DNA of 20,560 bases, taken from positions 1-20,560 of IMG/VR virus record IMGVR_UViG_3300006734_000340, one strand, 5' to 3'. This stretch comes from a virus. The notes beneath the pieces are model-generated. The model saw only the letters and a program-made list of their open reading frames with translations. It made no database searches and was not told the DNA's origin. A program made the translations under genes and the position numbers. Shown here in pieces: positions 7,038-14,496 of this stretch (the first letter of the stretch is position 1; every line of letters starts with the position of its first letter).

Positions 7038-9326
7038 ATGAGATTAGAAAATCAAAAACAATCAAACGTCCTAGCAACAGGACCAGCTAACAAGAGCATA
7101 GGAATGTCCTTAGACTTAGATTCTGCACAGGTATTGATGCAGATGTTAAGTAAGAATCTGTATTCAGATGCAATAGGCTCTACAGTTAGAGAGTGTGCCA
7201 GTAATGCACTGGACAGTCATAGAAGAGCAGGAGTGAATAAACCTATAGTGGTGTCTCTTGTAAGAAATGACAGTAATAATTATGAATTCTCTGTTGAGGA
7301 TTTTGGTATTGGTTTAGATGCTAATGATGTGGAGAAGATTATCAGTAAGTATGGTAAGTCTACAAAGCGTGACAGTGATACAGAACTTGGTATGATGGGT
7401 CTTGGTTTCAAGGCCCCTCTAGCTTATGCTAGCAGCTTCTATTTTACATGTAGAAAAGATGGTGTAGAGCGTAAGTATATGATGTACGAAGGTGAAGACA
7501 CTAACACTATTGACTTGATATATGAAAAACCAACAACAGAAGGTAACGGTGTAAAAGTGATTATACCTATTAAGTGGGGAGATAGATATGACTTTGTAAA
7601 TAAGATTAAAGAGCAGCTTGCTTATTTTGAGCATGTGTATTTCAATGTGGATGACATAGATAATAACTTTGTGATTCACAGATCTAATTTGTTTCAGTTC
7701 TCTGAACTATCTTCTGATAGCTATCTACATGTATGTCTTGATGATGTTTATTATCCACTAGACTTCAAGAAGCTTGGCATGGGTAAGATAGAAATACCTG
7801 TAGGTTTGAGACTTAGTTTGACAGATGGTGTGTTTCCTACACCAAACCGTGAGGCTCTTAGATATACACCTGAAGCAAAAGCAGCTATTCTAGAAAAGAT
7901 ACAGCGCTTTGCTAATGTAATGACACAACGGTATAATCAATCAGTCACTGTAAATAGTGATGTGTATGCTGTACTGAAGTATTACACAAGCAACAGTAGA
8001 TATATCAATATGTTTGGTAAGCAGTTTGACTATAATCAACTTGCTCCATTTGCTACAGCTAGAATTGCTACACCTAAGATACCTGGTGTAGATACATTGG
8101 AATTACATACGTTACAAGGATATGCATTTGGTGCATTACTTAACAATTACAGACGTTCTTACAAGTATGAGAATGGTAGAATGTATGAGATAAAAGCTGA
8201 TAATACTTGGTCTTCACGTGTTGATTGGGATGCAAAAGATAGAAGACACTATATTCTTAATGGTGACATGCGAGGACATAAGAAAGCCTATCTTAGAGAA
8301 CTTGCAGAAGATCATGAAGATAGATGTGTATATTTTATTAAGGAGAAAACTAAGCAATTGGCCAGAATGCAACTTAAAGGAAGCAAGGGCTATAAAGAGC
8401 TTCTAAAGCTTAACAACTATCCTAAAGATCAATGGAGAACTGTAATCAAAGAGTGGCAGCACATTGAGAGTCTTCTACTTGCTGATGTTATTGATGCTGA
8501 TGCTATTGAGGTACCTCAAGATTGGATAGATGCTAGAAAGCAGACCAAAGTGGCTAAGATGAAAGCAACTAAAGCTGCTAAAGGTGCAAAGTTAGCAGGT
8601 GATTTCAATTGTAAGAGAGCTGAAAATCTTCTTAGATACAATGATGGTAGAAACTGTAAGTTTGTTGCTGGTCGTCTTAATGTTCAAACAATAGAAGAGG
8701 GTAACACTCTTTATGTTTATACACATCACGATGACTTTATGAAGCTTGATAAGATGTATGAGGATACCAAAAAGATGGGTATTGAATACATTACACTATC
8801 TCAACGTGAGCTTGATGTTATAGAAGATTCAGGAGAGACAGTGGACAATCTAGTATCTTATGATGATTTTGTTAAAGGTCATGAGAAGTTTGTTCAGATA
8901 GTTACAGCTGTACGCATTCACAGATTCTGTAATAACTATAGTAATGTGTTTGATAAGAGAAGTTATATTAAAGAAGTTAATTTAGAACTTGCAACTGATC
9001 TAAAGAATCTTACAGATTACCGAGCACTCTACCTATATCCTACTAAGTATAGTAGTTTTGGAGATCTTGATGATTTGATGAAGATAGCTGAAGAGAACAA
9101 CTTGTTTGATGATACATATTATCAACTACAAGAGAAGGTTCATCAACTATTAAAGACTCACTATTATTTCAATACACTTGCAAACGTGATGAATTATTCT
9201 CACACCTCTAGCGGACTTCTAGATTGTATGGCACAACTAATGACTTGTAATGGGTTAGAGGTGAATCCAAACTATGAGTATAACTATCTAAAGAAAGCGC
9301 TGAAGGACAGCGAAGAAACAGAGTAA
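7038..9326 (+). CDS. rIIA-like: rIIA-like GHKL ATPase
   Basis: A 762-residue protein whose N-terminal 180 residues form a GHKL (Hsp90/gyrase B/MutL-type) ATPase. The N-box E52-xxx-N56-xx-D59 lies in ECASNALDSH, G1 is DFGIG (88-92), and G2 is GMMGLGFK (118-125). This arrangement, the size, and the rIIB-like gene directly downstream match the T4 rIIA family. T4 rIIA acts at the membrane in lysis and in resistance to the Rex exclusion system, though its molecular reaction is unresolved. Residues beyond about 260 are mostly helical with a Lys/Ala-rich stretch near 500-520, and no transmembrane segment is obvious. It follows the paralogue pair by 15 nt and ends 6 nt before a strong terminator. The ATPase domain is certain; the rIIA label is well supported by context. 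Confidence 0.85.
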   Translation: MRLENQKQSNVLATGPANKSIGMSLDLDSAQVLMQMLSKNLYSDAIGSTVRECASNALDSHRRAGVNKPIVVSLVRNDSNNYEFSVEDFGIGLDANDVEKIISKYGKSTKRDSDTELGMMGLGFKAPLAYASSFYFTCRKDGVERKYMMYEGEDTNTIDLIYEKPTTEGNGVKVIIPIKWGDRYDFVNKIKEQLAYFEHVYFNVDDIDNNFVIHRSNLFQFSELSSDSYLHVCLDDVYYPLDFKKLGMGKIEIPVGLRLSLTDGVFPTPNREALRYTPEAKAAILEKIQRFANVMTQRYNQSVTVNSDVYAVLKYYTSNSRYINMFGKQFDYNQLAPFATARIATPKIPGVDTLELHTLQGYAFGALLNNYRRSYKYENGRMYEIKADNTWSSRVDWDAKDRRHYILNGDMRGHKKAYLRELAEDHEDRCVYFIKEKTKQLARMQLKGSKGYKELLKLNNYPKDQWRTVIKEWQHIESLLLADVIDADAIEVPQDWIDARKQTKVAKMKATKAAKGAKLAGDFNCKRAENLLRYNDGRNCKFVAGRLNVQTIEEGNTLYVYTHHDDFMKLDKMYEDTKKMGIEYITLSQRELDVIEDSGETVDNLVSYDDFVKGHEKFVQIVTAVRIHRFCNNYSNVFDKRSYIKEVNLELATDLKNLTDYRALYLYPTKYSSFGDLDDLMKIAEENNLFDDTYYQLQEKVHQLLKTHYYFNTLANVMNYSHTSSGLLDCMAQLMTCNGLEVNPNYEYNYLKKALKDSEETE

Positions 9327-9332
9327 TCATGT

Positions 9333-9363
9333 GGGAGATTGTTTGACAGTCTCCCATATTTTT
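9333..9363 (+). terminator. Intrinsic terminator after the rIIA-like gene
   Basis: GGGAGATTGT (9333-9342) pairs with ACAGTCTCCC (9346-9355): ten pairs with one wobble and a 3-nt TTG loop, followed by ATATTTTT. It begins 6 nt after the rIIA-like stop codon. The TTG in the loop is also positioned as the -33 element of the next promoter. Confidence 0.85.
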
Positions 9364-9373
9364 CGTATATTAA
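9343..9373 (+). promoter_or_regulatory. Promoter for the rIIB-like gene, overlapping the terminator
   Basis: TTG (9343-9345) is followed after 20 nt by TATATTAA (9366-9373), a 6/8 match to TAnnTTTG. The preceding TTTCG is identical to the context at 1079-1083. Transcription would start around 9377-9381, leaving a short A-rich leader ending AACAATTAAAAAC before the ATG at 9396. The -33 element lies in the loop of the terminator hairpin. Confidence 0.5.
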
Positions 9374-9395
9374 TAAATAAATAACAATTAAAAAC

Positions 9396-10910
9396 ATGAG
9401 TAAATTTCTAAGTTTGGAATGGTTCAAAAACAAAGTGGACCATTCAGTAGAGAAGGTAATTGAGAAGAAACTTGATGCCTTAATGAACCAGCAAGATGAA
9501 GAAGCTGGACAACCATTCAGCAGCGCTAAGCTTGTAAATGATGTACTAACTGTTGTAATGAACGATGGTTCTGTAATTACCAAGATGGATGCTACAGAGG
9601 ATCACTATGCAGCTGTACAGGTAGCAAAGAATGTAGCAGAGCTGTATTCTATTGTTAGTGACCCTAGTGTTGTTAGTGAGAAGATTGAAGAAGAGAAGAA
9701 GTTGGCAAGACTTAAAGCTCTTCGTGAGGGACTCTCTGTTCTGAAAGAGAGTGGTGAGTTCACAGTGGATGGAGATAGTGTATACTTCAAAGGTATATCT
9801 AGATCTCTACCACAACTACTAGTTGAAGAACTTATCGATGAGGTGAGTCGTGCTAAAGAGTTGGGTATTCCACTAAATGATTCTGATGGATATCAGTCTC
9901 TCAAGCGATTCTTTATGTGGTGTGCACTTAATCCAAGAGCTGAGGTGGCACATGAGCTATACAGATTCTTGAAAGAGAACAGCTTCCGTATCACTAAGCA
10001 AGGATTCTTTGTAGCACTACGTAATGTTGTTACACTACATGGAAGCCCAGAGCTTGTACACTTTATCTCTAATACTTACAACAAGGTGAAAGCTGTCTGG
10101 AAGAAGAGCCCAGATGACTACACTGTGTTCCTAGAAAATGGTGAATACAAGCTTGTACATGATGATAAGCTATATCGTGAAGAAACACACACTAGTACAA
10201 GTTGTCAAGAGTGCTTGGGAGAAGGTGGTTACTATGATGATGGTGATTATTATGAAGATGAAGATGAATGGAATGAAGGTGAGTGGATAGAATGTGATAC
10301 ATGTGGTGGTACAGGTGAAGTGGAACCTTATGAAGTAACAAACACTGTACGAGTAGATCATGGAGAAGAGATAGGTAAACTTACAGAGCTCTATCTAGAC
10401 CTACCTAACAGACATGAGAATCGTTTCACAGATGATTGGACTAAAACATTTGATATTCGTGTAGGTAAGGTGGTTAACATGCCTAAGGAAAGTTGTAACT
10501 GGTCAACACAAGATTGTGCTGCAGCTGGTTTACACTTCACTTCTGACCAGATACACTATGTAGGATGTGGTGATCAGTCTGTACTTGTTCTTATCAATCC
10601 TATGAAGGTAGTTGGTATTGGTGCACACAAGGGTAGATGCTATGAGTATTTACCAATCATGACTGTACCAAGAGATGAGGCTACAGAGATTCTTCATGAC
10701 AATCAGTTTGACACTCTACAGCTTGATGAAGAGTATGCAATCCGTGAGCTTGAAAACCTTGAGATTAAGGTGCAAGAAGGATTTGTAGCTGAGACCAGTA
10801 AGTATGAATTCAACTTACCAAATGTTAGCAGTTCTGACATACGTAATATTGTAGGAAGCTTAGAGGATATGAAGGCTGAGATACGAGATAGAATCGTATC
10901 TTTAGATTAA
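9396..10910 (+). CDS. rIIB-like: rIIB-like protein carrying a DnaJ-type zinc module
   Basis: A 504-residue protein directly after rIIA. The C-terminal half has the rIIB landmarks: FFVALRNV (204-211), then VGKVVNMP, a Cys-rich segment leading to AAGLHF (376-381), and a strand pattern with VLINPMKVVGI. T4 rIIB is only about 310 residues and works with rIIA. The extra length here is an N-terminal helical region (1-200) and an insert at 270-307 with two CxxCxGxG motifs (C270/C273 and C300/C303) separated by a strongly acidic loop rich in Asp, Glu and Tyr. That is half of a DnaJ-type zinc-binding domain and should hold one zinc. It has its own promoter, and its start-codon region is complementary to the candidate small RNA at 17165-17267. 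The rIIB label is an inference from motif order and neighbourhood. Confidence 0.72.
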   Translation: MSKFLSLEWFKNKVDHSVEKVIEKKLDALMNQQDEEAGQPFSSAKLVNDVLTVVMNDGSVITKMDATEDHYAAVQVAKNVAELYSIVSDPSVVSEKIEEEKKLARLKALREGLSVLKESGEFTVDGDSVYFKGISRSLPQLLVEELIDEVSRAKELGIPLNDSDGYQSLKRFFMWCALNPRAEVAHELYRFLKENSFRITKQGFFVALRNVVTLHGSPELVHFISNTYNKVKAVWKKSPDDYTVFLENGEYKLVHDDKLYREETHTSTSCQECLGEGGYYDDGDYYEDEDEWNEGEWIECDTCGGTGEVEPYEVTNTVRVDHGEEIGKLTELYLDLPNRHENRFTDDWTKTFDIRVGKVVNMPKESCNWSTQDCAAAGLHFTSDQIHYVGCGDQSVLVLINPMKVVGIGAHKGRCYEYLPIMTVPRDEATEILHDNQFDTLQLDEEYAIRELENLEIKVQEGFVAETSKYEFNLPNVSSSDIRNIVGSLEDMKAEIRDRIVSLD

Positions 10911-10960
10911 TTAATTGGGGGATAGCATTTATTTTGTATATTTGTTATTCCCCATTAATT
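10909..10960. repeat. Imperfect inverted repeat flanking a promoter -7 element
   Basis: Bases 10909-10925 (AATTAATTGGGGGATAG) and 10945-10960 (TTATTCCCCATTAATT) pair over 16 positions with one bulged T and two wobbles. The 19-nt interval contains TATATTTG (10937-10944). It may be an operator for the downstream operon, or a weak terminator for the rIIB-like gene; no T-run follows the second arm. Confidence 0.6.
10915..10944 (+). promoter_or_regulatory. Bacteroidota promoter for the HNH-to-NrdA operon
   Basis: TTG (10915-10917), a 19-nt spacer and TATATTTG (10937-10944) give a full match to the Bacteroidota TTG/TAnnTTTG promoter. The first ATG is at 10968. The whole promoter lies within an inverted repeat. 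Confidence 0.75.
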
Positions 10961-10967
10961 TAAACTT

Positions 10968-11369
10968 ATGGCAAAGAAATCAACAAGAAAGCCTAGAGTT
11001 CCTAGGACTAGAAATGCTGGCACAATGACAGAAGCAGCATTCTGGTCTATGATTAGAAGCGCTCTAAGGCAGAAAAGCAGATGGTGGAAGCCAATTGCTG
11101 AATGTAAGAAGCTTGCAAGGCGAGCGTACAAAGGAAAGAATAAAAGACAGAGGTGGGAATACAAATGCAACAAATGTAAGGAGTGGTTCAAAAGTGATCA
11201 AGTTAATGTTGATCATATAGAACCTGCAGGAAGTTTGAATTGTTCACAGGATTTACCATCTTTTGTGGAAACACTCTTTTGTGAACAAGAGAACTTACAA
11301 GTGTTATGTAAAACTTGCCATGACCAGAAAACAAAACTGGAAAAACAATTAAAACAATTTAAGAAATAA
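10968..11369 (+). CDS. HNH endonuclease
   Basis: A 133-residue basic protein with a C-terminal HNH/beta-beta-alpha-metal domain: zinc knuckle C67-xx-C70, core VDH (Asp82-His83), N109 in ENLQVLC, and C114-xx-C117-H118. The N-terminal 65 residues are Lys/Arg-rich with a conserved-looking FWSMIRSALRQKSRWW helix, likely DNA-contacting. HNH enzymes cut DNA with a single metal ion. In phages they serve as homing nucleases, packaging nucleases or recombination/repair enzymes. It is first in a long operon right after a promoter, and its stop overlaps the next ATG (TAATG). A free-standing homing nuclease is possible, but the tight operon integration argues for a fixed phage function. Confidence 0.82.
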   Translation: MAKKSTRKPRVPRTRNAGTMTEAAFWSMIRSALRQKSRWWKPIAECKKLARRAYKGKNKRQRWEYKCNKCKEWFKSDQVNVDHIEPAGSLNCSQDLPSFVETLFCEQENLQVLCKTCHDQKTKLEKQLKQFKK

Positions 11370-11596
11370 TGAACAGAGAATTATTGAGATCGCTCACAAA
11401 GCCTGAGCACTATGATTCACAGACTAATATAGATGTAATAGACATATGTCATATGTACAACATATCTTTCTCTCGTGGTAACATAATCAAATATGTTATC
11501 AGGGCAGGTAAGAAGAACGATGAGTTGAAAGATCTATATAAGGCTTTGGATTATTTACAAAGGGAAATACAATACATTAAAAACCAATCACAATGA
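11369..11596 (+). CDS. DUF3310 family protein (nucleotide-kinase-like)
   Basis: A 75-residue protein matching the DUF3310 pattern: HY (residues 14-15) near the start, a NIIKYVIRAGKKN core (about 38-50), then DLYKALDYLQREI (54-66). DUF3310 contains phage T7 gp1.7, reported as a nucleotide kinase acting on dTMP and dGMP. The His-Tyr and K-Y-x-x-R-A-G-K-K residues are those preserved in the family. Start and stop each overlap neighbouring genes (TAATG and ATGA). Placement in the same operon as ribonucleotide reductase fits a role in nucleotide supply. Confidence 0.8.
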   Translation: MNRELLRSLTKPEHYDSQTNIDVIDICHMYNISFSRGNIIKYVIRAGKKNDELKDLYKALDYLQREIQYIKNQSQ

Positions 11597-12648
11597 TAAA
11601 GGGACAAACAAATACAGAAGCAAACTATAGGGCTGTCATGTTGGACAGCTCTAGTTCTTTAAAGGATTTTTCACTTGATAGAAAGAAATACTATAGAAAA
11701 TATATCCTTAATGAACCAATTAATGAGAAAGAAACAGCAGCTGCTAACATGGGTAGACTAGTGGAGACACTATTGTGGGAACCAGATCTTTTCGAAGAGA
11801 AGTTCTTTCTATCTTCTTGTGCAACACAACCAACAGGACTTATGTTGGAGTTCGTTGAAGCGTTGTACAGAGTGACTAGAGATTCTACAGATGAGTCTGG
11901 AGAGGTGACTAGAGACTTTGAAAGCTTATCAAGAGAAGCATATGATCTATCTTCCTTCAAGATAAAGTATGAGGCTGTCATCAAGAAGTTTGTAGGTAGT
12001 GATGCAGAGCTATACTATCATGAAATCAGAAAGGTGAGAGCAAACAATCTAACTGTAGTGAACAGCTTAGATGTAACTATGGCTGAAAAGATCGTAGAAA
12101 CACTTAAGCAAAGCACTGTCACATCAAAACTTGTCACTCTTGTCAATAGTTCAAGATACAGTGTGTTTTGTCAAATGCAAGTTGAAGACTATGTTATAGA
12201 TGGACATGCTTTTAAGTCTATGATGGACTGGGTAGTGGTAGATCATGATGCTAAAACTATTCAGGTGTATGATTTGAAGTGCACATGGAATGTAGAGAAC
12301 TTCTTTGAGGAATACTATTTGTATAGAAGAGCATACATCCAGGCATTCTTGTATAAGAAAGCTGCACAACACATGGCTAATGATGACATGCTTGAATACT
12401 ATGGGTATGAAGTACTCAATCCTAGATTTATTGTTTGTGATAGTGCAAACTTCTATAGTCCAATAATATATACATTGTCTGAGGAAGACATGAATGATGC
12501 TAAGAATGGCTTTGAGTACAAGGGTAGAACCTATCCTGGTGTTAAAAGCTTGATTAGTGATTTGAAATGGGCAACAGAGAATAACATGTGGGATGTTAGC
12601 CAAGGAACATTCGAGGCTGATGGAGTAGTTAACATACGAAATAGATAA
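11593..12648 (+). CDS. PD-(D/E)XK exonuclease (RecE/Cas4-like)
   Basis: A 351-residue protein with the RecB/RecE-type nuclease layout. An N-terminal SSSLKDFSLDRKKYYRKY resembles the substrate-entry motif of phage RecE-like exonucleases. GRLVE (residues 54-58, Glu58) comes next. The metal-binding core is Asp212 in SMMDWVVVD and D227-L-K229 in VYDLKCT, followed by the Q-x-x-x-Y element YIQAFLY (248-254). All catalytic positions are present. Such enzymes resect double-stranded ends to give single strands for annealing or RecA loading, and a Sak4-like ATPase and a RecA are both encoded nearby. It overlaps DUF3310 by ATGA and is 2 nt from the next gene. No iron-sulfur cysteine cluster is seen, so a RecE-type enzyme is preferred over Cas4. 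Confidence 0.78.
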   Translation: MIKGQTNTEANYRAVMLDSSSSLKDFSLDRKKYYRKYILNEPINEKETAAANMGRLVETLLWEPDLFEEKFFLSSCATQPTGLMLEFVEALYRVTRDSTDESGEVTRDFESLSREAYDLSSFKIKYEAVIKKFVGSDAELYYHEIRKVRANNLTVVNSLDVTMAEKIVETLKQSTVTSKLVTLVNSSRYSVFCQMQVEDYVIDGHAFKSMMDWVVVDHDAKTIQVYDLKCTWNVENFFEEYYLYRRAYIQAFLYKKAAQHMANDDMLEYYGYEVLNPRFIVCDSANFYSPIIYTLSEEDMNDAKNGFEYKGRTYPGVKSLISDLKWATENNMWDVSQGTFEADGVVNIRNR

Positions 12649-12650
12649 TA

Positions 12651-13214
12651 ATGACAATTAAGAAAACGATAACCAGTATATTTATGGTTCCAACTCTAAG
12701 GATTCCAAAAAACGCATTGAAAAATAATGGGTTTATAAATGGTTATGTTGAAGATGCAGAGAGAGATTTTCAGTATCCTGATGCTGTTTATCTCTTGTTT
12801 CTGCCTAAAGACATACCAAAGTTTAGAGAGTTCCTTGATGATGAGTATGAACGTACAGAAAACATTATTGAGGATTATGATTATGAAGGAGGATTTGTAG
12901 TTGTTGTATACAAACTTGACAGTAGATGGAGAAAAGACTATACTCTTATCAAACAGGGTAAGTATTCTAAAACCTCTGACAGCTTTCAGAAGCTGTTTCC
13001 AAAGGTTATAAAAATTATGAAGAATGGCTTACATAGAGATGAGGTGTCCCTGCAGTATCGAGTGTTCAATAAGACAGAAGATATGATTGACTACTGGGAG
13101 AACAAGATAGGTATTGAATGGGATGATGAGTTTGAAGTGTGGGAAGGATATGACAAGAACAAAGAAATACTTCATATAAACAAGTTAAAAGATAGTGTAA
13201 CAGATAAAGTATAA
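12651..13214 (+). CDS. Hypothetical phage protein (187 aa)
   Basis: I do not recognise a family. The protein opens with a strand TITSIFMVPTLRI, followed by a loop and the phrase YLLFLPKD. Residues 85-95 contain an acidic run (ENIIEDYDYEG) and then FVVVVYKLD, giving an alternating strand pattern consistent with a compact alpha/beta domain. The C-terminal third is charged (WENKIGIEWDDEFEVWEG), with many Trp and acidic residues. It sits 2 nt after the nuclease gene and 2 nt before the next, so it is surely part of the operon. No membrane segment, signal peptide or metal site is visible. Confidence 0.65.
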   Translation: MTIKKTITSIFMVPTLRIPKNALKNNGFINGYVEDAERDFQYPDAVYLLFLPKDIPKFREFLDDEYERTENIIEDYDYEGGFVVVVYKLDSRWRKDYTLIKQGKYSKTSDSFQKLFPKVIKIMKNGLHRDEVSLQYRVFNKTEDMIDYWENKIGIEWDDEFEVWEGYDKNKEILHINKLKDSVTDKV

Positions 13215-13216
13215 TT

Positions 13217-13615
13217 ATGAATGCAAAACAATTATTAGAAGAAAACCCTTTATCAAAAGATAAGTTGAAACTGTGGTTCACAAACCAACTAACAGCTCAG
13301 CTTGAAAACTTTGAGGAGGATGATAACTTCAAAGAGTTTATGGTAAAGTCAGGAATCACTGATGACCAGATAGAAACTATATTCACCAAAGGAGGTAGAG
13401 GTTGCCTTGATTTCTTTGATGAAGAAGGTTTGATTATATCAGTGGTACATAATTGGAAAGACAAAACCTTTTCATATTATGTTAATGATGATAAGCCCCA
13501 AGGATCATTCAGTAAGAGAACAGATGCAGAAACTGCTGTTCTTCAGGAATGTATCAAGACCCTTGAACAAACATTAACTGAAAAAGAGGAGACAGATGAC
13601 AACTCAGAGAATTAA
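13217..13615 (+). CDS. Acidic hypothetical protein (132 aa)
   Basis: An acidic protein of unknown function. The first 45 residues are helical and charged, followed by a strand pair around GLIISVVHNWKDKTFSYYV (residues 76-94). The C-terminal helix (about 107-125) ends in an acidic tail EKEETDDNSEN. Its end overlaps the start of the DnaA-like gene by 20 nt, so the two are likely co-translated and may act together. The acidic tail could mimic DNA or bind the basic DnaA-like neighbour; this is speculation from charge alone. Confidence 0.62.
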   Translation: MNAKQLLEENPLSKDKLKLWFTNQLTAQLENFEEDDNFKEFMVKSGITDDQIETIFTKGGRGCLDFFDEEGLIISVVHNWKDKTFSYYVNDDKPQGSFSKRTDAETAVLQECIKTLEQTLTEKEETDDNSEN

Positions 13616-13982
13616 AGAACTAGTAGAAGATTATTTCAATGTAGATCTATCAGAGAAAACCAGGAAGAGAGAGCTAGTTCATATCAGATTTTTATATTAT
13701 AACTTAGCATATCACCACGCATCAGATGGTTTAAGTCTAACTGCTGTAGGTAACACTATTGGTGGTTTTGATCATGCCACTGTGTTGTATGGTCTTAGAC
13801 AGTATAAGAATCTGTATGAATTTGACAAGCCTTTTAGACGCAGAGTTAATCCTTTTCTAAACGAAATAGAAGAAGAGATTAACAAGAGTACTGTCAACAG
13901 TAGGAGAACTATACACAGACAGATAAGGCGATTGAAGGAGAGAATTCTTCAGATGGAGAAACAATTGGAAGATATAGAATAA
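13596..13982 (+). CDS. Stand-alone DnaA domain IV DNA-binding protein
   Basis: Residues 1-95 of this 128-residue protein line up with DnaA domain IV, the helix-turn-helix part that reads DnaA boxes. An N-terminal helix (IKELVEDYFNV) is followed by a basic KTRKR stretch, a helix leading to LSLTAVGNTI, and the signature GGFDHATVLYGLR (56-68), corresponding to GGRDHTTV in DnaA. The base-contacting Arg of that motif is Phe58, so the recognised site may differ. The AAA+ ATPase domain is absent. Residues 99-128 are a basic heptad-like helix (RQIRRLKERILQMEKQL) likely to form a coiled coil, so the protein may dimerise. It could mark the phage origin, recruit the host helicase, or compete with host DnaA. 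Confidence 0.85.
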   Translation: MTTQRIKELVEDYFNVDLSEKTRKRELVHIRFLYYNLAYHHASDGLSLTAVGNTIGGFDHATVLYGLRQYKNLYEFDKPFRRRVNPFLNEIEEEINKSTVNSRRTIHRQIRRLKERILQMEKQLEDIE

Positions 13983-13997
13983 ATTTTACAAATAATT

Positions 13998-14177
13998 ATG
14001 AGAACAATTGGAAAAATTATAGTAGATTTGCTTTCTAGCAATCACATTTCAGCTGACGAAGCTGAGTTAATGATCAATAAACTTTCTAGGGATGGTAAGT
14101 CATTAGGTTTTCAACCTAAGAGGACTGCTAGTCCCTATTGGTATCAAACAAATACAATGAACGATGAGAACAGCTGA
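13998..14177 (+). CDS. Short hypothetical protein (59 aa)
   Basis: An ATG at 13998 opens a 59-codon frame filling the space between the DnaA-like gene (15 nt gap) and the next gene (14-nt overlap). The protein begins MRTIGKIIVDLLSSNHIS, an amphipathic helix, followed by DEAELMINKLSRDG and a basic GFQPKRTASPYW segment. It has the charge balance and Leu/Ile spacing of a real small helical protein, and the overlap matches the style of the operon. The same bases hold nested hairpins (TAGGGA/TCCCTA enclosing TTAGGTT/AACCTAA), so a structured mRNA element is an alternative or an additional function. No family recognised. Confidence 0.6.
   Translation: MRTIGKIIVDLLSSNHISADEAELMINKLSRDGKSLGFQPKRTASPYWYQTNTMNDENS
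14087..14137 (+). other. Nested hairpins inside the 59-aa gene
   Basis: An outer stem TAGGGA (14087-14092)/TCCCTA (14132-14137) encloses TTAGGTT-TTC-AACCTAA (14103-14119). An alternative small stem GGACT/AGTCC (14122-14134) shares bases with the outer arm. The element lies just before the start of the next gene (14164) and may shape translation of the nrd genes downstream. Confidence 0.4.
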
Positions 14178-14496
14178 AGAATTCAATCTAACATATGAGC
14201 TAGTTATGGATGGTCCAGGGCTAGTTATAGAAGTTCCTGCAGTGGTTCAATATTTGAATCAAGTATTTGATGATCTACTAAAGATAGAGGGATTTAAGTG
14301 TAAAGAGATATCTACTATCCGTGGTATACCACGTGTAGAAACTAACCTCAATGAGATTTTACCATTCGTTGGTAGAATAATCAATGAGCAGTTAGAGGAG
14401 AATCTTAGTCTTATGTTGAAAGTGGAATTCGAAGTAGAGCAACGATTGCTATCGTTGAATTTAGACAAACACGGTAAACCTATAAATCATGAATAA
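14164..14496 (+). CDS. Hypothetical protein upstream of nrdB (110 aa)
   Basis: An acidic 110-residue protein with no recognised domain. Residues 12-40 contain LVMDGPGLVIEVPAVVQYL, a strand-turn-helix pattern; the middle has a basic KCKEISTIRGIPRV stretch; the C-terminal half is a long helix (RIINEQLEENLSLMLKVEFEVEQRL). It overlaps the 59-aa gene by 14 nt and nrdB by 8 nt, so it is translated with the reductase genes. A helper in nucleotide metabolism would fit but nothing in the sequence shows it. Confidence 0.62.
   Translation: MRTAEEFNLTYELVMDGPGLVIEVPAVVQYLNQVFDDLLKIEGFKCKEISTIRGIPRVETNLNEILPFVGRIINEQLEENLSLMLKVEFEVEQRLLSLNLDKHGKPINHE

Noticed and set aside
12151-12657. 168-codon open frame on the minus strand
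   Set aside because: It lies entirely opposite the PD-(D/E)XK nuclease gene, its translation is rich in Ile, Ser, Cys and His as expected of antisense reading, and no promoter or domain supports it.
14080-14165. Possible tRNA-Glu(UUC): anticodon-arm-like hairpin TTAGG-TTTTCAA-CCTAA
   Set aside because: No matching 7-bp acceptor stem, no convincing T-arm with a TTCRA loop, and the spacing of the D-arm is off; the region is better explained as a short coding frame with hairpins.
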